Assembly: GCA_012845835.1 (NCBI GenBank) | Contig: JABAKD010000016.1 | Coordinates: forward strand, 13,427,507 to 13,491,506 | Direction: 5' to 3' | Length of the DNA: 64,000 bases | Origin: Undaria pinnatifida | Lineage: Eukaryota > Sar > Phaeophyceae > Laminariales > Alariaceae | Part shown: one piece after another, positions 12,301-24,300 of the stretch | Position numbering within the stretch: the first letter of the stretch is position 1 | How the letters are laid out: each line of letters starts with the position of its first letter | Notes under the pieces: model-generated | The model's input: only the letters and a program-made list of their open reading frames with translations | The model's database searches: none | What the model was told of the DNA's origin: nothing | Translations under genes and position numbers: made by a program

Positions 12301-15300
12301 GGGACAGCCTGAACCTGACCATGGCAGAGTTCGAGGTGGCTGTCAGTCTCATCGACGGCCTCGACCTCACAAGAAGGGAGGTGAGTTAGCACGTTAGCAC
12401 GATCAATCGGCTTCGTCGACCGACAGGTACTTATTTTTCGTTTTTTTGTTCCTGCCTGTTTTGGTCACCGACACTATCTGTCGTCTGCGGTGGTCGGTAT
12501 CCATGCCCTCTTTGGCATCTGGTGGTGGGCGTCGGCCGTGCCGTCTTCGGCATGCTGGAGATAGCCCTCGTGCTCATCATGCGCTTCGATGCGTTGGCTT
12601 AGTTTTCGGCATTGCTCGCACTGCAGCTGCGCGTTGAAGCCTAGTCGAATATGTCACTTCCTGCGTATGTATTACGTGAACTTCGGGAGTGTCAGTGGGC
12701 GGACACAACTTGGGTGATATATACTCAAGGTTTCGTGTCCTACAACTAGCGGCTGAATGGAGTAGCGTAAGCCAAGGGTCGGCAGCCGTCACTACCCCTA
12801 GCACATTGTACGTAAACCATTCCACTGACGGGTCGCGGCTAGTTAAGCTCAAATCCTACGTAGTGGTGAGCCGCTATAAAAGCACTCAGGCGTTATTTTT
12901 AGTAGGAAGACACACATTCGCTCCAGTACGACGTAGCTTGCTCCACCAGCCGCCTTCTCAGCGACAGCGGGGTGCAAAGAAACTCATAAAAATATCTGGT
13001 TAAACCCGTTGTTACCCTACTCCTGCCGTAAAAAATACCCAACACACTAATTCCAAGTAATTCGTTCCCTAAAACATGGGGTGTCGTTCAAAAAATGTTA
13101 TGTTAAGTCCGCCGGCTGCTTGCCATACTCAATACCGCGACTTTACGATCCCGATGGAGGATAATACCTCGGCTTTCTGGCACCACGCGCTCCGTGTGAG
13201 GTTCAACTTTTTTGTTTTGGTAGATGTACGACTTACGCTAACTATGATATACGTGTACATACCACTTGTAGTTTGCTTTTTTTTTCTTCGATATTCTTGC
13301 ACTCGAGAACAACCGGAGTCTGTCCTGTGACCATGGACCTGGTTATGCGAGTGACTGTCAGGACAAAACCGCTGGTTGATATATATACGATCGTGCACAA
13401 TCTACAATACTTCTACGAATATTTGCAGTCATCTGAACATAAGCTTATGTGGCGATCTAAAACACCTTGTCAATTTGCCGTCATGTGTGTAGCATAAGTT
13501 ATGTGTCAATGTATAACACCTCATCTTTTTACGGGTCATGTGCCATAAGTTTATGTGGCAATTTACAACGCCTCAAACCTCTCTAGGACAACACACTGCA
13601 CTATGATAGTATTATACGAAGTACTATTTATTATAGCACTATAGTATTATAGACGCGTACTACCATAGAGGTGGCACTATTAGGCTATATTTTTCACTGA
13701 TATAGCACTATTAGGCTATATTTTCCACTGAGACAGCAATATTAGGGTATATTTTTCACTGCGATAGCAATATTAGGCTATATTTTCCACTGAGATAGCA
13801 ATATTAGGCTATATTTTCCACTGAGATAGCAATATTAGGCTATATTTTCCACTGAGATAGCAATATTAGGCTATATTTTCCACTGAGATAGCACTATTAG
13901 GCTATATTTTCCACTGAGACAGCAATATTAGGGTATATTTTTCACTGCGATAGCAATATTAGGCTATATTTTCCACTGAGATAGCAATATTAGGCTATAT
14001 TTTCCACTGAACGGCGGGGCTCATAACCTGAAACCGCCGGAATGTCGGTCTTTGTTTTGCAATATTAGTGTTTCATGCACCCTAATACACCGTAGACCTG
14101 ACCTCATGTGTTCGGCTTGGTCATCGGGTTGCACTTTCAGCTTTTAGTCTAATAATAATGCAGTTTTTGTTTGATAATGTGTTGTGATATGGAGCTCTCC
14201 AAGAGGTTAAGAGCCTCAGAAGGCAAAAACAACGGTTGCTGCACCTCTATCCCCATTTTCCCTCTCGAGTCCACGCCACTCTTTAGCACTAGCGTCTTTG
14301 TGCCTCGCTTGATAACGAAGTGTAAAATGCTTTGCTGGCGTAGTGTAACAATCCCACGGCGAAGGACAGCTGGCAAGAACAAGGCTACGATCAGGGCGGA
14401 TACACCCATTTTCACTACGTACGGAGCCTCAAAACTGGACGCTCAAATTGGACTCATTAAAAGTGCTTTGTTGGCGGATCGCTTAGGCTCTGTGCCTCAC
14501 CCAAGTTGGACTTGAAAAACGACTTTGTTGCCGGAGCATTTGGGCTCTGTCCCCAAGCTCAAACTGGACTTAAGACGTTCTTTGTTGGTGAAGCGTTTAG
14601 GCTCTGTGCCTGACTCAAACTGGAGTTGTTGAAAGTACTGAGTTTTGGTGAAGCGTTTAGGCTCTGTGCCTAATTCAATCTAGAGTCAAAAGATACATTG
14701 TTGGCATAGCGTTTAGGCTTTGTTCCTCACGACCTTTTTTCCGAAAGAAAAATACTTGTTGGCGACGCGCTTAGGCTCTGTGCCTAGCTCGCACTGGGCT
14801 TATTAAAAAGTACTGTGGCTAAAAGATCTCATGGAAAAATAGTATGCATATCTCGCCAGTGGCCCCGAGCCGCTAATTTATTTTAAACAACCTTGCGTGA
14901 CGAGAAGTGACCAGCACAACGCTACCGTACAGTGTAGCCTTTGGCCCTTATTCCAACACCTGGCAACCGGGACAGGTGCGAAGCGTATCGCGCTTTCTGG
15001 ACAAGGACTCGAGCGGAGTCATCGACGTCACCGAGGTGGACAAAGCTATTCGCGAGTTCCGACAGCTCAGCCGCGACATGCCGTCCATCGGAACCGGCCC
15101 CATGACCGTCATCGACAGGTCGGAGATAGAGCGGCTCGCCAAACGCTCCTTCTCCGACATGCTAGCCTCGCGCAGTACAAACGACCACCGCGGGTCCGGA
15201 ACCAAGCCCCGCGCGGGAGCTCAAAACGAAAACGCGCTGCAGAGCATTGGCGAGGAAAGTAGCCCGGGGTTAGCAGAGGAAACGGACGACGGTCAACCCC

Positions 15301-18300
15301 AGACAGGTGTAGACGCGACAACACCTCTTGATGGGACTCCGACGGAGGACGACGGGCCTCTGAAAAGCGATGATGGGGCTCACAGGGGGGATGACGGGGC
15401 ACTACAAGAGGGTGTCGGTGCTCGGAAGGGAGATGACGAGGCTCAGAAAGAGGATAACGGGACTCGGAGAGGGGATGACGGGGCTCCAACAGGGGATGAC
15501 GGGAGTCACAAAGGGGATGACGGGAGTCACAAAGGGGATGACGGGGCTCGGGAGGGGGGTGACGAGGCTCGAAGTCGGGATGGCGGGACGCGGAATAGGG
15601 ATGACGGAGGTCGAAATCGGGATGATGGGACGCGGAATAGGGATGACGGGGGTCGAAAAGAAAACGGAGCGAGGCAAGGTGGAGGAGGGCGAGGGAAGGA
15701 GTCCGAGTCAGCGGAGACGGTAAGCGTGTCCGAAATTTTGGTGGCATTCGAGGAAGCATTTCGGCAGTTCAAGGCCAGTTCAATCAAGGAGGAACCAGCC
15801 GCCGCGAGGTGGTACCCCGTGGCTCAGCCGCCGACAGACGCGCACTACGAACAGGTAAGCTGCTGCTGTGGCTGCTGCAGCGGGGAGTGGGCGTGGTCTG
15901 TTTTAACCCATTTACTATGTACTACAAAAATGATTCCACACTCTTTTGGAGTAGTTTGTCCCCACAAAACGTGCGTGCCGCTCTAATGGGATTAACTGTG
16001 CTTTGATGCCCGTCCGGTCGTTTGTGGGCCGAACAATCGCCGGGCATATGGACGACCCTTTATTTAAAAGGCTTTTGGGTGGCATCAGGAATGTGTAGCG
16101 GGGACCCTTTCGTGCTCGTTTCTGTGCCAGTCCGCTCGCGTCGATCGTTCGCGAGATTTGCGTCCATTTGTCGACGCGCTTTCAGGCGTTATGATCAGTC
16201 CGCCCCCACGATCCTCCGGTGCCTGAGAGAACTGTCTCACATGCAAGCACACCAATCGTTCCAGTAGTAGGGCTGTTACCCCATGAGGAAAAAACGCCTG
16301 ATTACTCTACAAGCATTAGATCTGCGCGGTGCGTACGTAGATGTAACGGTCGTTTTTTCTTACGTAGTTGTGTGACGGAGAAAAGGCCAACTAACTCACT
16401 TTTAGGCTGCCGTAACAGACACCTCGCGTCGAGCGATCATCGCGATAAGTTAGAAGCTCAAAACGCGCAGAATTCCGCCACTAACCGCAATATCTAGCGA
16501 ACGAAGGACTTGTCGGCGGCATACTACTCGTGTTTTATAAGCATACTATTAATATTAGCATAGTTAGCCGGCTCATAGTCCTACAAAATCGAGAATCCTC
16601 AAAATACTTGGGGTTTGCAAGGAAGAAGCGTTCCCATGTAACATTTTTGGGTTGTTTTTTTTCAATTGTCGGCCGGGAAGGCGAGCGCGGACAAGGTGGC
16701 GGAGTGGCTTCGCAGCTCTAGAACCTTCGGTCGGGCGCCGACAGGCCGAGTGCCAGCATTGTCCGAGCAGATGACCGACCGCCAAAGGCTGGAAGCGGAG
16801 CTGAAAAACAAACTCCAGGTGAAGGCGTTGGTTGGACGCTGTTCTTTTAATCTATCCGCGTGAAAAAAACGGTGGCGGGGCCGGCGGTGGCGGTAGAACG
16901 CGAGAGCCGTTGCTGTCGGAGCCCAGTAGTTGCGCGTCAAGGGTCGCTTATTGTGACACAGCGAAAACAAAAGCGCAAAACACAGGCCTGTTTTCAGCAC
17001 CCGATCGCGTGCCTGTGGACGGCACGAGTCTCGTCTGCCTATTTTGCAAGAGAAAAAAAAGTATCAGAAGCCAAGAGGCCCGCCCAAGACGGCAACTACA
17101 CCTGGCACTAGTGCAGGAATCAAACACATGCTCGTAGCGAAGGTAGGATAAACGAAATCAACAACGCTCAACGTGTAAGAAAATGCGTAGTAAAACTAAC
17201 GTAGGTGGAAAAAAGGCAAGGAAAAGCGCAAGGATATGAATTGCGCTTGTCGAATATCAAAACAACAGATCCAGCCGAAACATGATATCATCTTTCGGCG
17301 TTACCGCTCCACTTCAGGAAAAACGGCGCAGGGCGGCGGGTCAGCGCCACTGGGAAGAGTGGGTTGCCCGAAAAGCGCGTGGCGGTAAGGACGAGCGAAA
17401 TACGAGCACCTTTGGTACCGACGACGGGGCTAATGTCGCTGGCGGCAAGAGTGGCAGGCGTGGCGACGCCGAGGCTGCGAGACGCAGGGAGCAGGAACGC
17501 GCGGACGCGGAACTCAGGAAAAGAGAGCAGGAAGAATCGTTCGCCGCGTGGGTGCGCGAGAAAGACAGGATTCTGCGCGCCAGGCGAAGAGAGGTGAGGT
17601 GCTCCCATCACAGCAATAATAGTGCAAATTCTAGCTATACAGCGCGGTCGTTTTTTCTCTTTTTAGGTGTAAATTGCAGCTGTACAACTATACCGGTTTT
17701 TACTAAAAAAAAGTCGGGTTTTTTGCCGTACAACGCAATCTGGTTTGAAAGAAAGTGTAAAATCTCTAGCTTTGCTACGTAATCTGTTCTTTGAAAAAAA
17801 TAAGAGTACGTTCTAGCTGCGCACAGCGCCATCTGTTCTCTGAAAAAAACGGAGCAAGCTCTGGCTGTATGGTCTATACAACGCATTTATCTTATTTTAT
17901 TACATATCTACAATATGCCGGTAGAAACCACTTTGGGCTCAAATATAAGGACCGTTTGGGCGTTCATGTGGATACCCCAATGCTGCTTATATTTACGGCC
18001 GATGTGGTATACATCTCCGTTCAGGAGCGCGCAAGATAAAAGAAAAAAAATCGAGACTTACGAGCGGTCTAATCGCCATGTCCCACCCATACTACATGCT
18101 GCATATTGTCCACTACACATACGATCAACGTGTAGCTAAGAGCGCTGCTTCGGCTTGCCACGCGGTGCTCGTAAGTCTGGGGACCCACTGCATCTACGAA
18201 ATGATCACCGCACCGGTTTATATACTGCTTTTAGTGCTGTTCTGGGGTACATGTTAGGCTTGACCCTTTTGCGGCCCATGTGCAGCAGCTACCCAAAAAT

Positions 18301-21300
18301 TGTGATTGTTGTGGCATTTTCAAGCGTCTACGAGCAGAGTGAATGCGCAGCAGTACGAGTAGGACCGATTATTGTGCCGCACCCGTCCTTTATGACGACC
18401 CCTACCACTGGTATTGTTGTACTTTGGACATCATTGTTTATCAGGCATCCCCCAATCGGTTCAGTAAGCAGTGCCCGATGCTGTAATCATCTATTTGAAT
18501 CGTCAATCTTTCGCTCTGGAGCCCCAAATAGGTTATCCCACCTTATTTTCATACACGCGTTTTTTCGAAGACATTGCGAGGAAAACATTATTCGGGAATG
18601 GAAAGACCGTTCGATATTCATATTAATACCTCCATCGGCTCCTTGTATTTCACTTCCAGATAGGCTTGCATCCGTCCTTCTCTTGTTTTTCAAAAAGTCT
18701 TTTTGTTTCCTCTTGTGCTTCGTGCTTTCCTAGTTTTCGCCCAGTCATGCCTGCTAGGTTCCTAAGCAAAAAGTCCACGTTTATGCTAGTTTTAAGCATT
18801 AAACAGACAAGTGCCCGATACATCGCTTTACGCTCTCTTGATAACACGTCTAGAGTTATACCGAAATAACTGCGAGCAGAATGGACATCCTACTTCCAGA
18901 GTAGTACCAATTTTTTCAGTAGTAAGGAAGTCTCCTCTGGGAGCGATTTCCTCCCAAAAGTTTTTGGTTTTTCGGGTCGAAGCATTTTTTTGTTTGAGGC
19001 TGCTTCGTCGCGTCCGCCTGCCGCAGAAACGTCGAGCGATGGCATCTCATGGACCCAACAACATCCAGGCCATCAACAGCAAGCTGAGGGACGCAAGGCT
19101 AGTCATACCAAACAGGTGTGTGTCCATGTTGAATACAGCAGCAGAGGTACTCCGGTAAGACGGCGGTGTATGCGCCATAGCAAATACGACCGCCTTATTG
19201 GGGGAAGCCGCCTTATTCGTTCCGGGGTATGAGTGCAATTCCCCAGTCGCGGCAAACGATTTTGACCGCCTTATATCGGCATACTGCCTTACTAGCCCTT
19301 GCTCAGACCGCCTTATACGGGGACCCCTGCGGTGGCGCGTCCATTTCCACTACCGAGCACAACTCTTGAAAAGCTGCGATGGGCCTCGACAAGTGCCATT
19401 TTGGGAATGATCAGAGTCAGACGTACACAGGGTGATGGTGCCGAACACAAGGTACCGTTCTGGACCGGAACGTACTAGGGAACGTTCGGGGGGTACGAAT
19501 ATGAGCACCAAAATCCGACTATATTTCCGTCCCAGAGAAGTGTGGTGTAGCCTAGCGACGTGGTGGAGCATGAACAGCATTTCGTAGGTCGGGTTAATCG
19601 GAGATATTTTCTTCCCGGCGGCACGTGGTGTCCTTAGAAGGTTCCCCTGCTTTGTATTTTTTGCGCCGCTCGTACGCAAAATCACGGTATCGCGGAATGC
19701 ATATACACATACGTATACAATCCTCTTCCTTTGGCAGCAGCTTTCGCGAGTGAAACGGTGACGAGCAGACGTACTCTGAATTAGACCGGCGCTGAAGCAC
19801 TTCGCAATACACGAGCGCATATGCATCCCTCCAACTTCGTCCTCGGCAGCGACGAGACGCGAGAACGCCGTTCGCGCGGTGGCAGGGCGCGGCCAAACTT
19901 TCTGACCGCCTCGGACAGGTATAATGACGCGGGCCGCAATAACGGTACGAAGCACTTTATATCTAATTTTTTAGTTTCTGAATGACGAGGCTTCTTAACC
20001 CCTTTAGAGCCCCAAAATCCCTCCCTATACTAAGTTCAAGTAAATTTACAGTAGTGAAGGCGTTAACCCAAAATCGCCGGACTGTCATTCTTGCTTCGCA
20101 GAAAAGCTTGTTTTGTATACCTGGGCCACACGGGTTTGTTCATCGGATTACGGTTCCGGTTTGCTCAAAATCAGTTTTGTGTGAGATTTTGACCTCTTCA
20201 AGTGAGGGGTAGTATAAGAAAAGAAATGGCGCGCCTCTACCGTACTATTGGTACTAATAGTAGCATGTGTCTAACCTTACCCTCGAGCACCCCTTGTAGT
20301 TAATAGTGTTATCTCGGAGTGTTGCCGTACAGCGCGCCGTCGATCGATCGCGTGTCCGAGGCAGCTACGGCGTGTGCCTGCACACAGGCTGCGTTCGTTC
20401 AAAACAAAATTCGATTGTTGTTTTTCTCCCGTCGTTGTGTTTAAGCACACCTTCCGGCTTCTGACCATTCGTTCATCCGTTGTGCTTGGTTAAGCGCGCT
20501 TTCCAGACCTCCAACTAAGGCCAATCCCGTTCCTTTTCTCGACCGGCACTGTAGCAAGGCCTTCGCGCCTGACGGACCGTTCGGGCAGACATAGCTTGTC
20601 ACGACTCATTTACCCTGAAGGAGAAATTCCAAGGGAAACCATGGAAACCCAAACCTACTCGTACGCGCGAAGTCTAACGTCTTTTTTCTCCAACCTGCAC
20701 CGCAAGACTTCGACAAAAGCTCCGGTAGGTTGTGGAGCATTAGTTGTGTTTTCTGAGGCTCCTGACCACTTGAGGAGTTTCATACTAAAAACAAATAAAA
20801 AGATATCCATACCAAAAACAAATAAAAGAGATCCATACTACAAGCGAATAAAAGAGACCCATACTGAAAACCAATAAAAGAGATCCGTACTAAAAACAAA
20901 TAAAAGAGATCCATACCGAAAACAAATAAAAGAGGTCTATACTACTACAAAAAAAAATATCGAGTGAATGAGCTGAAAGGGTGACCCGACCAATGAACCC
21001 CATGGCCTGGGCCCTATTAGGTATACAAAAAAAAAACACACACACAAACACAACAGTGTAAAACGAAATGACAAACGTGCCGACGATTGTATTTATATAT
21101 AGTACTAATATATAGTATTAATATATAGTATCAATATATATATAGTATTGATAGGTTAAGGAGCTTCGTCGTTCACAAACTAAAACTATGCCTGGTGGCT
21201 TGTTTAGCCGAAAAAGGGCCACCTCTATCGTGCGAACGCGTCCTTGACCTAGCCTGACTCTCCCTTGCCTCCGACCTGCGCCGCAAGACTTCCGCGCCTG

Positions 21301-24300
21301 GTAGGCCGCTCGGACATGGCTTCTCACAATCCATCCACGCACGCGATCTACGGCAGCCTTGCGCCGTCGTCGGGGTCAAAGGGCGGCAAGCACACCATCA
21401 GGGTGCTGTCGAAGGCGGAGCGAAAGGCGCTCGGTCTAGCCGTCACGAGGGTAAGTCGTCGTTTTTTTGTTTTTCGACTGGTGTTGTAGCAGCGCGTGAT
21501 TGTAGCAGCGCGTGAGGTGTTTCACCGTAAATCGTGCCAATTTGCGTAAGGTTTACGCTTAGTTTTTTTTTGTATTTTACAAATATCGCGGGATTACCGG
21601 CGGCAAGCGTATATACCATTAGGGTCTTGCCGTCACGAGGGTGAGCGACCGTGTTTCTTTGTTTCGCTTTTCCGGCTTGTTACCTGGTATATATAATAGC
21701 GCGTGAGGCGCTAATCATGCCAAAATAGTAACGACGGCAAGATGCCTAAATATATATATATATCTTAATACGTTACGATTAAATATTTTACAAGTGTCCA
21801 TGAACTTTTTGATAGCTCCTGGAGTGCTTATTGTTGCGGCCGAAATCATGGAATCATAAATATGCATAGGTTTAAGCCAAGCAATGGAACCTTGTACATT
21901 GGTGCATGTTGTTTGCTGGAACACCAAGGCGTTGGTCGGGGGGGGGTACCCCCAGTTTCGCTCCCGGGTTTCGATCACTTTACCTCCGCACGAGCGACTC
22001 TTAACCTCGCGGACCAAAATGCTTGAGGCGTTTTTGTTTGACGAAGCGTAGCTTACCAGTCCATTGGTGATTCCCATCGCCAAATTGAAACTATTGAAAG
22101 AGCACCCAGGCTTAAGACCGCCAAGGAAGACGGGGATCACTCGCTCAAGTGACCCCCGAGCCACCTATCAAATAAAGGCCTGAAAAGTGACCCGCGTGCC
22201 GTAACCTGGGGCTGTTGTTGCTATTTTTTTTAATTCTGCAGGCATCGGACGGTTAAACGATCTAGATCAGCTTCATCGGCTCGATCCTATACATCTGGCG
22301 TGTCGATACGAGAAGTTATGCGGGATCTGTGTGGTACATGGTGTCCAACCTGGGAAAGTGTGTGCTTGACGATGTAGATCATGCGGCTCCCGTCAGGCAG
22401 CTTGGCCTTCCAGGGTGATCCCACGCTATGACAAGGGTGCAGCAGATTCTAAGAATTTTCTGAGCTCCTCACACAATGAGCTCAACACCTCACCCGCCCG
22501 AACCATGACTTCGAAGGCATTCGTTCGTGCACCCCGACCAACAGTTAGTTCCGTGCGCTAGGCTTAAAAACAGATCCACTCGTACACTTATCATGCCAAC
22601 CGATGGTTGCACGCTTTGAGGAGCTCAACCGCACTATAGAGGTCAGAAACGTTTGACCCAAAAAGAGTCGCCCCACCCCTGACGTGCAGCAGACTTTTTT
22701 TCTGAGCTCCTCACACGAGGAGCTCAATGTCTCGCCCGAATCACGACTTCGAACACATTCGTTCGCGCAACCTGACCAACGCTTGTTATTAGTATGAATT
22801 AGTCCTAAAGTACAAAAACGTTCGGATAGTTATGATACTAACCGATACTTCCACAGAGTGGAACCCATACCGCGCTATAGAGGGATTACCTAGGGCATCT
22901 TCAATAAGACATCTAAAGTAGCTCCGCTGAAAAAGCAACCCATCCGGTGATATGTTAATCGCCTTAACCGGTCTCTGATACGACTCTGCTAATAGGAAAC
23001 CATCCTGTGACCTATTTGTAGCTCGTCAACTACCGAGTATCACGGCCCACGCTTAAGATAAAAATATGCAAGAAGTGAGCTACCCGCGCGTCGGGGGGTA
23101 TTCGTGGCTTCCGTTTATTATTGTTGTCGCTACGTTTGGTATCCGGCAATGTGCAGCATGAGCCACTTGAGCGTCGATAACACATCCGCATTTCAAGAAA
23201 GTTGAACAAAACCAAAGGGAAACCCACAAAAAATGAAACGCAAACCTATTTTTCGAACTCTACCTCCCCCTCCCTTTTGTACCTATTTCTGGCGTGGCAT
23301 CGATCTAATTGGTATATTATGGTGTGCCTCGAGCGTCACGCTCCGCTCTCCCTATCGCGGTGAGCATCCCAGCGTCGGATCGAATCGCCATGTCAACCTC
23401 TCCGTACGTCCGTCCCAACCAAGCCACCCAGATTCAGGAACGAACCGGTCCATCAGACAAGCACCCGTTCCCCCTCTAACACCAAAATGCCAAAAACAGC
23501 CCGACAGGTCGATGAACAATCTGGTCGGTAACAGCTTCCATGTCTGAACTCATTAGACTTTGGATTTCGGTTCATATGTGGACGGTAAATACGATTGGAA
23601 GACGCGCCAAGTAGTGTTAGATGTCACATGGGAATAGTGACAATCCACGGAAGAAGCCGTTATTGCCCCACGTTACCGGTGTACTAAAAAAAATGATCCC
23701 AAGCCGGGAAAATCCTCAGCAGGGGATCCGGGCGGGTCAACGTACAAGAGATGCACCCAGCTTAAAGACCAACCCGTAACAAACCAATCCGGTAGAGCTG
23801 TCAGTCGGCAGGATTTAACGACTAATAACCAATCGGTAGGTTCCGTTAGCTAACTGAGCGAGTTCAGCGCGGCAAGTCGGCTGCCGACACTAGCTGGTGG
23901 CCAGCCGACGTGCCAACTTAAGCCAGGCGAGCGAAGCGTGCCAAACCACCCCCGCCCCCCCGGGTCGATGGAATCCCGCGCGAAAAAAGGGAACATGTAT
24001 CCCGCATTTAACGTCCCTTCCTACAACTATGAAACCCCAATAAGTCGGCCAGTCGACACCTCCGGTAAACGACCATTAGCCCGACTAATACCTATTAATA
24101 GCTGGCAACTTAAATTCGTGCTGACTCACAGCTCTGTTTTTTTCCCTCAAACCATATGCGGTTCTGAGTACTAAGCACCTACCCCCCCTAACAGTAGCGA
24201 TATGATTTGTTTTAAATCCTGGTAGTATTTTTTTTCTGTTTTTTTTAGAGTTTACTGAAGCCCGCCCTGTCCAAAGAAGACTACAATTCTGGCGCTATCT

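Noticed and set aside
13093-13200. An open stretch ending CTCCGT|GTGAGG, possible EF-hand exon
   Set aside because: Exon 12 joins exon 13 directly in phase and completes the EF-hand helix. This stretch adds no motif and leads straight into a dispersed repeat.
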